Source: Puccinia triticina (taxonomy: Eukaryota > Basidiomycota > Pucciniomycetes > Pucciniales > Pucciniaceae). Taken from it: a stretch of 64,000 nucleotides of DNA. Under the pieces are notes generated by a model. It made no database searches and was not told the origin of the DNA. It worked only from the letters and a program-made list of their open reading frames with translations. The stretch's first letter is position 1, and every line of letters begins with the position of its first letter. This document shows, piece by piece, positions 18,911-29,370 of this stretch. Made by a program: the position numbers and the translations under genes. The stretch covers positions 3,183,001 to 3,247,000 of the forward strand of contig NC_070575.1 of the NCBI RefSeq assembly GCF_026914185.1, written 5' to 3'.

Positions 18911-19249
18911 TTTTCCTTTAAGAACCTAGACTATCCAGAAGGAAGCTAAAAAATTGTGGCTGGATTAAACTTATCTAATCCAGATACCCTCCTGAGAGGA
19001 AGCTGTAGCTTTTCTAGCACAGATTAGCAGCACTCTTCTGAAGAGTAGCATTGCCAGTGGACGTGCATTCCCACTAGATTAATCTATTACTTCTCTTTAT
19101 CTTGATCCTGCTCTGTTTCTCTCTCTCTTTCTCTTTTTCTCTTATAGTTGTATTTTCTTTATCCCAAGAAATCCAACTATTGGCCCCCTATTTCCTGTGT
19201 CCTGCTGTCCCTATAGAGACTCAGGCTCACATGATTCCAATCTTTTTCC

Positions 19250-19570
19250 CTGGCCTGGCTCAGCTGATACTCAGCAAGCTGAGCATCAGCTGGCCAGCTA
19301 GCCCAGGACTGGGCCCAAGCTGAGCATCAGCTGGGACAGGACTGGGAGAAGGCTGAGCAAGGACTGGTACAAAGCTGAGCATCAGCTGCGCCAGGACTAG
19401 TACAAAGCTGAGCATCACCTGAGCAAGGAATGGTAAAATGGCTTTATTCCAATTCTGAGAGAAAGCTGCGTAAAAAAGTTGAGTATGAGCTGGGCAGAAA
19501 AGCTGAGTATGAGCTGGGTGGCAAAGCTGAGACAGAACTGAGGATCAGTTGGGCTCATCAAAAACTGAAC
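19250..19570 (+). repeat. Degenerate minisatellite with AAGCTGAGCATCAGCTG core
   Basis: The core recurs about every 35-55 bp (near 19276, 19317, 19372 and 19405), separated by AGGACTGG-type spacers. It continues in weaker form to about 19570. The core holds the palindrome CAGCTG. No gene is evident. Confidence 0.7.
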
Positions 19571-19717
19571 AGGGCCTCCTTGGTAAATTTTGGAATTTGA
19601 GGAGATGGTTGGGAGATTGGGGTAGATAGTGCACAGATATTGGATAGATGGTGGGTAGCTGGCTGGAGCTGGTGTAATGTCACTTGTCATCAACTGAACA
19701 TTTTATTTTCCTGGTGC

Positions 19718-20309
19718 AACCTGATATCTTTTTTGTTACAGACCCAAACAGTCTAAAGATTTCAGGAAACTTTCAATGTAGCATATTAAGCTTTCTATGA
19801 AATCCTTAGTCATGGGGTGTAATCAAAATAAGAGATATAAGGTGTGTGTGGATAAAGCCCCCCGCGCACACCCCATATCTTCTATTTTTATCACATCCAG
19901 TTTCTAAGAATCTCATATCACAAATAATATTCTACATGAAAGATTTTCTGAAATTCTTGGACTGTTTGGGTCTGTAACAAAAAAGATATGAGGTTGGTGG
20001 TCATTTTCCTACTAAGCCTTCCACGCACCCCTTATATTACATCATTGTACAATGGAACACTATTGCTAATAATTTTATAACACAAACTATATGCATCATG
20101 GAAAGATTCCTGAAAGTTTTGGACTGTTTGGGAGTGTAAAAAAAAATTTATATGGTTGGTCGTCATTTTCCTACTAAGCCCTACGCGCACCCCTTATATG
20201 TCATTCTACAATGGAAAAATATTGCTAATAATTTGATAGCACAAACTATATGCATTATGGAAAGTTTCCTGAAAGTGTTGGACTTTTTGGGTGTGTAACA
20301 AAAAACTTA
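19718..20309. repeat. 150-160-bp module array with an inverted pair, part 1
   Basis: A segment at about 19722-19785 (TATCTTTTTTGTTACAGACC...) reappears reverse-complemented at about 19940-19995. Two further modules of about 155 bp follow in tandem, each with TCCTACTAAGCC, CGCACCCCTTATAT and a GGACTGTTTGGG end. The array resumes at 21179 after a MITE. Related motifs occur in the palindrome at 31772-32399. Confidence 0.75.
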
Positions 20310-21178
20310 GGGCCTGTACCATAAAAAATCTGTTTTTCCCGCGTGAGGAAAACAGTTTTCTTTTTTTCAATATTCAGTTTATCAAGAGGTAAAAACGGCC
20401 TCCCATAATTGTGTACCACAACTGCAGGCTTCCTGCACTTCTCTCCCAGCCCAAACTGTGTATGTAAATACATAAATACATAATACACATGGGTCCGGGG
20501 GAGATGGAAGGTCCTCAAAACTAGACCAATACATTCATTGTGTATCGGTCCAAGATGAGATCCCATCAGACCAATACAATGTATCAATCTGAGGGGAACA
20601 CTCCCCTTCTTCCTCTTGGACCAATTGTATATTGGGCAGAGAGGAAGAAGGGATTCTTCCCGGACCGATCCAATAGAGCGGTCCAAGAGGAAGGGGGAGA
20701 GAGCTACTCAATACATAGTATTGGTGGCAGAACCCTCTCTCTTCCTCTTCAACTAATCTAGTTGTATTGGTTGGAGAGGAAGGAGAGAATTCCCCTCAGA
20801 CTGATCATATCAGTCTGGGAGGATAGACGGACCGAGTTGTTGGCTTGGTCCAAGGTGATCATGGGTTGGTCAGAGGTGAGAGGTGGACCAATACATATGT
20901 TGCATTGGTCTGAGATGAGAGAGAGACCAATACACATGTTGCATTGGCCAAGAGAGGCCCCGGTGTTATGGTTGGAGGGGGATCAGCAGAAGGAAAACAC
21001 ACATGAGAAACAGGGTCAGACCTGTTTCTGGAAATTGATTGTTTTGAGCAAAAAACAAGTTTTGATTTCCCCCAGAAACAGGTGCTGTGGTACATGTTTT
21101 TGAGGGGAAACTGTTTTCCGTGAGGAAAGTTGTTTTCCGGCCGAAAAACAGCTTTTTGAGCCGCTATGGTAAAGGCCC
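20310..21178. mobile_element. PIF/Harbinger-type MITE (869 bp)
   Basis: The left end reads GGGCCTGTACCATA and the right end is its near inverse (GGTAAAGGCCC). Inverted similarity extends about 110 bp with several mismatches (GTGAGGAAAACAG motif). It interrupts the module array next to TTA on the left and TTT on the right; the uninterrupted modules indicate a TTA target, the usual 3-bp Harbinger duplication. The interior has degenerate copies of ACCAATACA with partial palindromes and no transposase. Confidence 0.72.
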
Positions 21179-21347
21179 TTTTATGGCTGGCGGTCATTTC
21201 CCTACTAAGCCCAACATGCACCCCTTATATCTCATGTTCTGATGACACACTATTGCTAAGAAATTCAGGGAGTACAATTCATGCATAAATCTCTGTGCTC
21301 TCAAATTTTTATGTCTCTAGTACATGGAACAAAAAATTTATACATAT
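21179..21347. repeat. Module array, part 2
   Basis: Continues the interrupted module (TATGGCTGGCGGTCATTTCC, CTACTAAGCCC, GCACCCCTTATATCTCATG) up to the left end of the MULE. Confidence 0.65.
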
Positions 21348-22040
21348 TAAAAATAGGGGTTTACTTTGTGCACGGGGGAAACTTGTTGCGCACGGAAATT
21401 TTAGTTGACTCAACATTACTCCCGGTCGAGCCCCCCTCCATGCGCAAGCAGCATCTAGACACCTAATTTGTTTGCGCACAGGCAGTTTTGCAGTTGATTT
21501 TTTTTTCATGATATCGACAGCGGTTGCTTGTAGGCCCTGCACAAATAAGTTTTGACATGAAAAATTAAGAAATGATCATGCATTCAAAAGAAAGAAAAAA
21601 TGAAAAAGCAAGCTGAAAAAAAACCAACAGCGCAGTGTTACACTGCAATGTAGTGGATTTTTTCTGGAGAAATACACAGCCAGCCATTGTGGGCTTTGGG
21701 AAAATGATATCTCACAAAAAAATGGGGAAACAATTGTGTATTTAAAAGAAAATTAAAAAACAAGCAATTGTGCCAAATCGGAACACTATTCTACATTAAT
21801 AACAACTTTTCTGCTAGTTCTCCTCAGTAACATTGCGGTCCATTGGTCGCAGTTTATTTGGATCACCTCTTCCCACACTTTGGCTGCTTTGGATATGTAC
21901 TTGTACCACAAATTTGATATGTCAGGAGCTGGATAGATGCTGCCTTCAAATACAAAAGTGTTGTAGTGTGCTTCTTCCTCTAAGAAAAGTATAAAGATTT
22001 GAGGGTTTGTAGTTGGCTGTAGAGCGAGTAAAAGGAATAG

Positions 22041-22112
22041 TGCGGACAGGGGGAATTGAACCCGCATCTCCCCGATGCATGCTGGGTTGCTCTACCGTTG
22101 AGCTATATCCAC
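22041..22112 (-). tRNA. tRNA-like sequence in the first TRIM-1 repeat
   Basis: 72 nt on the minus strand. The acceptor stem pairs 7 bp with G-U pairs, the D-arm GCTC/GAGC is perfect, and the T-arm has one mismatch. Pol III A-box (TAGCTCAACGG) and B-box (GGTTCAATTCC) matches are present and TTTT lies about 10 nt downstream. The anticodon arm pairs poorly and no anticodon can be assigned, so a decoding tRNA is unlikely. Confidence 0.6.
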
Positions 22113-22225
22113 AGGTGTGAGGTGTACCAACATATACTACCTCTACACACCCCCTGTACACCTACACCGGTGACAGAGCCCACTAATTCACTCAGAGGCT
22201 CATCCCAGGTACGCAGCTGCCTATA

Positions 22226-22242
22226 GCGCTGGGCTCATAACC
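22226..22242 (-). other. TRIM-1 primer-binding site (initiator tRNA-Met half)
   Basis: Plus-strand GCGCTGGGCTCATAACC equals the anticodon arm of initiator tRNA-Met up to the loop's 3' side, and abuts the LTR directly. Upstream bases (ACGCAGCTGCCTATA) may extend the match into the D-arm. This is the layout of Drosophila copia, which is primed by a 5' tRNA-Met fragment. Confidence 0.75.
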
Positions 22243-22265
22243 TGTAGAGCGATTAAAAGGAATAG

Positions 22266-22337
22266 TGCGGACAGGGGGAATTGAACCCGCATCTCCCCGA
22301 TGCATGCTGGGTTGCTCTACCGTTGAGCTATATCCAC
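22266..22337 (-). tRNA. tRNA-like sequence in the second TRIM-1 repeat
   Basis: Identical to 22041-22112 over its whole length, as expected for the two LTRs of one insertion. The same remarks apply. Confidence 0.6.
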
Positions 22338-22420
22338 AGGTGTGAGGTGTACCAACATATACTACCTCTACATTGGCGGATGGGAGAGTGGGAGAAAAGT
22401 AACTCTCATTTGATGAGATA

Positions 22421-23120
22421 TGTGGATTACCAGTGTGGTGTGCCAAATGTGTTTTTGTGGTGGTCACACCAGCAAAACTCCCTCACAAGGATCCCCACCA
22501 GCAAAAATCCCTCACATTTTATTATAAAAGGAGGAGATTTTCCCTGCTCAGTTTTCAGCATGCCACTGAGGCAATCCTAACCAGAACACACATCTCACTT
22601 AGAGTTACAAGCCTCATCCACATAAATCCAGCAGTGTGATCTCAATCAAGTTGCCCATCAACATATTTCATGCCTCAGAGTAGTTCTAAGTAGTCAGGTA
22701 GCTAGTATCACCACTTGTGCTCTTAACAAGTCAGAGTGATCTTAACCCATTGTGCTCTTAACTGAAGGTTAAGGAAGAGGGCAAAGACACTTTGAATAGT
22801 TCACATATAAAATCAGTTCTCTCAGAAGTTTTGTATCAGTTTATCTCCACCTTCATATCACAAACATATAAAACCATATAAAACATATCTTACATTAAGG
22901 CTCATTTCCATTATCTGACTCAAGGCTGCTGTAAACCACTCTAACTCCATTTCCCTTACAAAATCCACTTTCCGCTGAATTCAAGTTTGATCTAGGTCTG
23001 ATAAGAGACTGATGAACATAGTTTTCTCTATCATTAGCTTGCCACAACAATAAATAAATTTGTTGTGAAAGCTCTTGTGTAGTATCATAGAGGGGCAGGT
23101 CTTTCAAACCACCCGTAACA
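22421..23120 (+). mobile_element. 700-bp insertion in the MULE gene, probable solo LTR
   Basis: The MULE protein similarity is interrupted between about 23121 and 22405. The inserted segment starts TGTGGATTACC and ends CCCGTAACA, consistent with TG...CA termini. It has a strong TATA box, TATAAAAGG, at about 22524, placed as in an LTR promoter. I could not find a matching target duplication, so the exact ends are uncertain. A 70-codon ORF inside it on the minus strand is not recognisable. Confidence 0.5.
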
Positions 23121-23566
23121 GTTGTAATAGCTTCTTACATCTTTGAAATATTATAACTGGTATTTCCCCCTCGCAAAACTGTCACCCTTCCCAAAGGAGT
23201 TCTCACACCGGTCTGCAAAAATTATCTGCCATGAGATCCCCGTGCTGTGGGAAGGTCATCCAACAGAGGATTGGCGCCGGCGACTTCTAGAAGTTAATCT
23301 TATTCTTCAGTTTTTCATGCACGATCCTGTCGGCAATCAATATCAAGGTATTTGGTATTTGTATAGATTGGTTTGTTTTCCATCTCAGTTATCATATTGC
23401 GTTGAATATCAATCCAATTGTTTCTCTCCAGGCCCATGCTTACTGCTGCTGCTCAAAAACCGCAGTGTCCATTGCCATCAAAATCTCGGATTTTTGCTAT
23501 GAGCCTTCTTACAGGGGCTGGCACAAATCTCCATTGTCTGTGTGCCTAAAAAACAACAATTGAGCG

Positions 23567-24342
23567 TCAGTGGAGATAATCATGAGTAGTTGAAATGGTA
23601 TAGAGACATTGTACCTGATTGAACTTCATCCATTCAAATCTGGAGGTTGTTTTTGAGTCTGTGTCAGAATCAATATCAGAATTCCCTTTGGACATGGCCA
23701 GCAGTGCCTCCTTTTCTATTGGGGCTGGTGAGTCTTCCTTTTCTACAGAGGTGGCTTCCTTAGCCATGAGGCCGTTGAGATCAGTGAGACTTGCATCCAA
23801 GTTGTAGTCAGTTGATTCCAATGTGCTGTTGCCCTTGGAAGTATCAATCTGGGCCTTCTGAGCCTTCTTCTTTGTGGTTCTCTGTACGCATTTGGAGACA
23901 GGACAGGTCAATAGAGATAAAAGAGAGAAAAACACGCAGAGATTGAGGACTTTACCTTTGACTTCGCAGGCCGACCTCTCTTCTTTGTGGGAAGAGTTTT
24001 ATCCGCTTTGGCCTTTGGGGGCCAACCTCGTTGCTTCGCAGGTAGTTGATTTTCCCATGCCAAGGGATCGCGTTTCATCAACTTTTTGGGCTGTTTAGGT
24101 TTGTTCTTAATTCCTTTGGGGCGTCCCTTGTGAGGTTGTTTGACAGGATCTTCAATTTTTTTGAGCACGTGGCTCTGATCAAGCAGCTTGCCAAAAATTG
24201 AAATGTAACTTGGTTTCTTGCTTTTTGGGAGCTTCTGGAATCGCTCAAAGATGCTGCTGAGAAACTCTGTCTCATGATCTTCATTGTAGGGCTTGGCCAG
24301 GTCCGGCAAGGTTGATTTTGTTGGAAGTGCAATAACCTAGAA
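23567..24342 (-). pseudogene. MULE gene middle part: AT-hook exons
   Basis: On the minus strand an acceptor CTTCTTCTAG precedes the exon (from 24342) that opens VIALPTKSTLPDL. It contains AT-hook-like cores KGRPKG and RGRPAKSK in a Lys-rich stretch, which usually bind the minor groove of A/T-rich DNA. A short intron with donor GTAAAG and acceptor GCGTACAG (about 23955-23883) joins it to an acidic exon, RTTKKKAQKAQ onward. It connects in phase with the transposase exon upstream of Copia-1 (DIL then VIAL). Copia-1 therefore sits in the intron between them. Confidence 0.68.
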
Positions 24343-24352
24343 GAAGAAAAAC

Positions 24353-24458
24353 TGTAGAGCAAGATAGTGGTAAAGAGTCAAGATTTCAAATTCCCCCGGG
24401 GGTCAAATCCCCCTACAACTCGTAACTATATACATGACTTGTTGTGTAAACCCCTACG
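24353..24458 (-). repeat. Copia-1 3' LTR
   Basis: 106 bp, unusually short for a copia element. Plus-strand start TGTAGAGC matches TRIM start TGTAGAGC. Its plus-strand centre resembles a type II tRNA (GTGGTAAAGAGTCAAGATTT) with a B-box-like GGTCAAATCC, in antisense to the element. The outermost inner base is C instead of T. Confidence 0.88.
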
Positions 24459-25031
24459 TTCCCCCCCACAACAAACAACCTGACCCAGAGTGGAAAAGAA
24501 ACTGTAGAAAAAAGAAAATGAGAGAAGACAGGAATCCAATAGAGAGAAATAAAACAAAGACACTAGACCAGATTTATATGGGACTTGAGAGATTAAACAA
24601 ATAAAAGACACAGAACCAGAAAAAAAATAACAAACAACAACAATATAAAAGATCACAAAGCAAAGGAAAAAATTAATCATAACATGAAGAAATACAGTGA
24701 ATGATGGAGAGCCAATGAACAACCACGCCTCCGCCTTTGGTTACTCCGTCTTGTTGCTACAAGAGCCTGTGAAGTCGCAGAAAGAAAGGCGTCCCAAATG
24801 CTCACTGGAGTGGCAGGGTGAACTGCGACTCCAGTGCAACCCACCCAGTGCATAGTCAAAGGAAAGTCACTCACTTGACCACCTTTGTTCCCCAAAAATT
24901 GCACCATTGAATTTCTCCACCAAATTACCCCCCAGCACCTTTGTGAAGCAGTCGGCTAGTTGATCAGAACCCGCCACCCACTGAAGACTGATGACACCCT
25001 TCCGTAGATGCTTTTTAGTGACGTGGAATTC

Positions 25032-25625
25032 TCAATCAATGTTTTTTGTTCTCTTCATGCTTGCGGTGTTTGAAGCGATCTTCACAGCGGCTTTGTTGTT
25101 GCAGAAAAGTCCCGGCGTCAACTTTCCCACCAATGGCGCCACAATCCAAGCCATCCAGATGGCCTTGTCGCATGCCATCAACAACGCAATATATTCAGTT
25201 TGACAGGTCGACTTCGCCACAACCGCTTGCCTCTTTGTGTTCCATGCAAGTGGCACCAACCACAGCGTTGTGATAAACCTGTGGTGCAAACGCACTCCTT
25301 TGCCCATCCAGCTTGCATTGACATATGTTTTCAATGGCTTTTCCGTCTTCTGAAGTTCTACACAAAGTTCAAAATGTTCCGTTGTCCTGACATACTCCAC
25401 GAGCCTCTTCAGAGCTGCCCAGTGACTCTCATTCGTCCCCAGAGAAAAACGGGCCAAGTAATGAGTCGCATAGGATATATCCGGCCTGGTCCCTTGCGCG
25501 ATGTACAATAGGATACCGATGTAAGACAAGTACCGCACATCAGGGCTTGTCGAGAAATTGGACTGTAGATTACTATCTTGCAAAGGAACCACAGATGTGA
25601 GTGTTGAACCGTCCATATCTAGCAA
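25032..25625 (-). pseudogene. Copia-1 RNase H
   Basis: Copia RNase H region: SYIGILLYIAQGTRPDISYA, then WNTKRQAVVAKSTCQTEYIAL, with a stop TGA after KNID where the family normally continues (similarity EFHVTKKHLRKG goes on below 25032). It is in frame with the RT above and separated from it only by a TGA at 25653-25651. RNase H removes the RNA template during DNA synthesis. Confidence 0.85.
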
Positions 25626-25650
25626 CTTCCAAATGAGAGAAGGCTGCTGA

Positions 25651-26810
25651 AGTCAAGAGCCCTTCTCAGTTTGCTGAATTTGAATCCCAACTAGTGAAGA
25701 CAATGTTTCATCCCACTTGAACGTGAGCGCTTCCAACAATCCAGCTTTTAGGCGCACCATCAATTCATTTGAACTCGCCACCAGCAGATCATCGTCCACA
25801 TGGATCCACAGAAACGCCGTGTTCACTCCTTCCTTGTAGGTGTAGGTGCTCAAGTCCTGCGGATTCGCCTTGAAACCGATCTTCTCCAGTGACGCCTTCA
25901 AATGCAACCACCAGCAGCGGCCCGCCTGCTTTGTTCTGTACAGAGCTTTCTTCAGTTTCCACACCTTACCCGGCGGCACGACCCAGACTTCCTCATTGAT
26001 ATCACTGTGAAGAAAAGCCGTTTTCACATCAAACAATGCAACCGGCCACTTGTTCCTTGCAGCAACTGTTAGCGCCGTCCTCATCAACGCAAACGTTGGG
26101 GTGGGTGCAAACGTTTTGTTGTAATTCACTTTCTTTATCTGCCGATGCCCCCCAACAATTATCCGCGCCTTCCGCCGTCGTATTTCCCCCTGCATTGTCC
26201 GCTTGGTGCCCAACAACCACCTCGACCTCAGCAGTTTCTTCTTATCCGCCGGTGGATCGTCCTCTATCGCCACTCCTAGCTCCTCCAGCAATCCACGTTC
26301 CTTGTCCATAGCTCCCCGCCATTCCTCCGCCTCAGGAGAGCCAATTCCCTCCTGGTATGTCGGTGAGTCGCCTCCATATGGATCCCTTGATTTGAGCGCC
26401 GCCACCACCGCGTCCTGTAGGTCCAACTCGTCGCCCAAACCAAAATCTCCAAGCTTCACGCATTCTATGGCCAATAGAACAGCCCCAATGCCACCCTCAG
26501 CCTCGCCGGTCTCCAACAATACAACAGGTTTGGCTTCCTCAAACTGCACCGATGCCTCTGTGATGACCTTCTTTGTCTTCTTGTCCCAGAGCAGCCACCC
26601 CTTTGAATCCGCCGCAATGCTAACATGCCGCATCCTTGAAGAATAAGGAACCATCTGCTTCCAGTGTGGATGATCAAACATGTACGCTAGACACCCAAAC
26701 ACTCACAACATTCCCAGCAATGGCTTTTTCCCAAGCACCCTCTCAATAGGTGTTACATCCTTTCTGCGGTGCACTAATATGTTGAAGATATACGCCGCCT
26801 GCCGGAACGC
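25651..26810 (-). pseudogene. Copia-1 reverse transcriptase
   Basis: Starts in the integrase-RT linker (SYAFRQAAYIFN, after a TGA near 26815) and has a second TGA just before VFGCLAYMF near 26702. RT motifs follow: RSRWLLGTKR, FAPTPTFALMR, DVKTAFLHSD, KQAGRCWW and the catalytic HVDD. The frame ends at a TGA at 25651-25653. Four in-frame TGA codons in this part of Pol indicate decay rather than programmed recoding. Confidence 0.85.
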
Positions 26811-26816
26811 GTAAGA

Positions 26817-27392
26817 TCACAAGTACTTCGGGAGCCGCTTCGTATGCAAAAGTGATCTTGCCATCTTGGTTGACGTCTGGTTGACCCGCTTGATTGCGCC
26901 ATTCTGATGATGTTCATGAGGCACTGACTTCTTGTGCACAATCCCTTCAGAGGTAAGAAAATCACACAACGCCCCACTCCTTACAAATTCCAGTGCATTA
27001 TTGGTGCGTAGACGTTTGACCTTCCAGCTTGACAAGTTTTTGAACCTTTGGATCCAGTTTATGACCTCCTGAGTGGCATCTCCTTTCGCCTTGACAGGTA
27101 TTGCCGATACCATCCCAGAGTGTAAATCCTGCACTGAGAGCACATACTTGAACCTATCTAGAGACACATAGTACGGTCCAATCAAATCCGCCGCAATGAC
27201 GTCCTCCGGTTCCAAACAGATATCCTGTGATGGCAAATCCACCGGCGAATGTGTCGCCTTCATCGTTGCGCATGTGTCGCAGCTTCTATTTGGAGAAGAC
27301 TCAAAATCCGGCACATCCAATACCGCCCCCTTTCTCACAGACCCTTTCAACATTTGCAACAAAAGGTGACCTATGAACCACACAACTCTCAA
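26817..27392 (-). pseudogene. Copia-1 integrase with altered catalytic residues
   Basis: Contains CDTCATMKATHS (zinc-binding Cys pair) and the core ADLIGP, but the second Asp is Asn (RTNNALEF) and the Glu is Lys (NGAIKRVNQ). Both changes fit a transition at a CpG. The N-terminal His pair is shortened and the frame differs from that of Gag-protease, implying a deletion or frameshift near 27350. Confidence 0.82.
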
Positions 27393-28971
27393 CCGCTATT
27401 GCATCCACAACAGGCGCAGGGACAGAGAATCGCAGGAAACAGCAATCATTCATTCCAATTGAAGGAAATAAAACACCGCCTTGCACTAAGGTATACTGCT
27501 TGCCATCCCATCTCACCTCGCCGTCCCGACGCTTGAATTTCCCTAACAAGATGATAGTTCCGCTGATGCTAGGACAATACAGGACATTTGTGACCTTCAG
27601 CGTCCCATACGGTGTCAGCAGTTTGATGTTTCCAACTTGTTTCACGGTTAACCAATCTGTAGATGCAACAATAAGAGACATAGAAACCGGCCGCAAAGAT
27701 GTGAAATAACAAACATTGTTGCTAACACTGTCCGTTGCTCCAGAGTCCAATAGGGCCGCATCGCCACTGTCTGACTCTCTTTCTATTGACGCCACGGCTG
27801 CACCAGATCTTCCTTGCAACGCTGGGTGATATGTTGCTGACTTCTTCAGCTTGGCGTTTGGGTTCAACAATTGCAGGTCCCCAACTGGCGGCTTGAGCGC
27901 TTTCTTCAAAGGGCAGTCGCTAATCCAATGGCCCCATTTGTAGCAGTACCGACACGGATTCTTCTCCGTCAGGACCCTCTTTGCCCACGCACTGCTCTTT
28001 CCAGCCATCAACTTGGACTGATTGTTCGATCCCTTTGCACCCGATCCAGAAACCGTTGCACCACCCGCCGACCAATACACAAATAGTGATGACTGCTGCG
28101 GCATAGCGCAGGTGTTCATTTGTCCTGCGATTTCCAGAATTGTTTTTGAGGAAATCATACCCTTTGGATTGACTGCAATCTGCGCATCCAGAGCATTTGC
28201 AATGCCTTGAAAGTGTGGGTGACATCTCTGATGTGTCAACAGAGCCAACACTAGATCCTTGCTGATACCCCCCACTCTCTTCTCGATTTCGTCCAGGCAC
28301 GTCTGCATCTCCACGTACGCGTTGTTCAGATCCAACGATATGTTGCTTGGATCACTCGCCTTGGCCCACCTGGACATAATGTAAGTCCAAGAAACGTTTG
28401 CAAACCTAGCTTGCAGCGTCGTGTACGCCACCCTGCCAGTCTTGCCCCAAACCGTTGACACAAGCAAAGAGTGCACACTATTCTTGACGAGTACCCCGGT
28501 AAGTGCCGCTTGGTCTGAGTCTTCATCATGGCCAGTCACCGTAAAATAATCCGCAGACTCAAACACTCGCATGACGGTAGCCCTTAGCGACAGATCCCAG
28601 TCAGAAAAATTGACCCCATCTTCAGCAAGCTGCGGTTTGATCACCTTTCCAAGCTTCTGGTACCTCGAGAGTGCATCCGCCAGTGCAACCGCCTGCTCCG
28701 TTCCAGATTTCACCTCCTTCCTCGGTTCTACCGGCCTGCTGATGTTCTGCAGCAACACAGCCAGCTGATCAAAGGAAATGAATTGCGGTGCCGCAGGCCC
28801 TGGCTCTAGGCCCTTTCTTTTACTGCTTGATTGTCCTTCAGGCATGTCCGTTTTGTCCCGGCTTGCAGACACTGAGTTTGGCAAGGGGGTGTGAATTGCC
28901 GGTAAGGAGCAAAATTGAGCAGTTTCCGGTGAGGTGATGAGTTTGACAGAGGCAACGGCGCAATCAACCAA
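27301..28971 (-). pseudogene. Copia-1 Gag and protease
   Basis: 556 codons open; a more natural start is the internal MPEGQSSSK methionine. It has a copia-type Gag region, a CCHC zinc knuckle CRYCYKWGHWISDC near residue 337, and protease motif LDSGATDS near residue 410. The reading frame runs out near 27301 instead of joining integrase. Gag and protease look undamaged in themselves. Confidence 0.85.
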
Positions 28972-29354
28972 TCGTTTTCCTTTGCTGTCTGAGATCTGGA
29001 CCTAATTGTAACCGGCTTATCAAACCTCTTGCCCGAACTCGTTCCACATGGCAAGTCCGGTATCTGAAAATAAGACACGGTGCCGGATGCTCACGAGTGT
29101 GGCGTGTAGTTCACCACAACAACCCACGGAGGTGCACACGTAGACCGACTTACTTTCGAAGTATTTGCTGCCTAATGCAACACAAAAAAAATCCTTAGAC
29201 GTCCTGAGTCAAAATCGAGACCGCCTAGCCGAGTTTGAAGTAATGAAATTTCCCGAGTCGGAATCAAGATTCTGACTGAACTTGTTTGTAGTCCGAGTCA
29301 AAATCGGCTAATGAGACAAAGTTCTTGAGGGTTTGAAAGAACAAATTCCTATTT

Positions 29355-29370
29355 GCGCAGGCTCATAACC
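29355..29370 (-). other. Copia-1 primer-binding site (initiator tRNA-Met half)
   Basis: Minus-strand GGTTATGAGCCTGCGC directly follows the 5' LTR. It complements the initiator tRNA-Met anticodon arm ending in the loop, as in TRIM-1 and TRIM-2, with one indel relative to the TRIM version. Confidence 0.75.

Larger units (their letters stand above)
22018..22372 (-). mobile_element. TRIM-1: 355-bp miniature LTR retrotransposon
   Basis: Two 130-bp direct repeats (22018-22147 and 22243-22372) start TGTAGAG and end CTCTACA on the plus strand, and surround only 95 bp. The whole is flanked by an exact 5-bp duplication, TTGGC (22013-22017 and 22373-22377). Read on the minus strand, the first LTR is followed at once by GGTTATGAGCCCAGCGC, complementary to the anticodon arm of initiator tRNA-Met. 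A GGTGTACAGGGGGTG tract lies before the second LTR. It has no coding capacity, so it must be moved by proteins supplied in trans. Each LTR holds a tRNA-like sequence. Confidence 0.93.
21786..23545 (-). pseudogene. MULE gene 3' part: OTU cysteine protease domain and tail, interrupted twice
   Basis: Read on the minus strand from about 23545, after an acceptor TTTTTTAG, the exon encodes IRDFDGNGHCGF followed by AAAVSMGLERNNW, which fits the OTU catalytic-cysteine region (usually D-G-x-C). A TGA replaces the expected Arg right after GF. SPAPILCWMTFPQHGDLMA follows to about 23120. A 700-bp insertion (22421-23120) intervenes; similarity resumes with VTFLPLSHPP, is broken by TRIM-1 (22018-22372), and ends with HYNTFVFEGSIYPAPDISNL before the stop near 21786. 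Fungal MULE proteins with an OTU-like C-terminus are known to me from rust genomes; its function is not established. Confidence 0.68.

Noticed and set aside
22041..22337. Functional tandem tRNA genes
   Set aside because: The anticodon arm does not pair properly, and the sequences are the LTRs of a TSD-flanked element.
23143..23502. A 119-codon plus-strand ORF
   Set aside because: The minus strand here encodes the OTU region of the MULE; the plus frame is its shadow.
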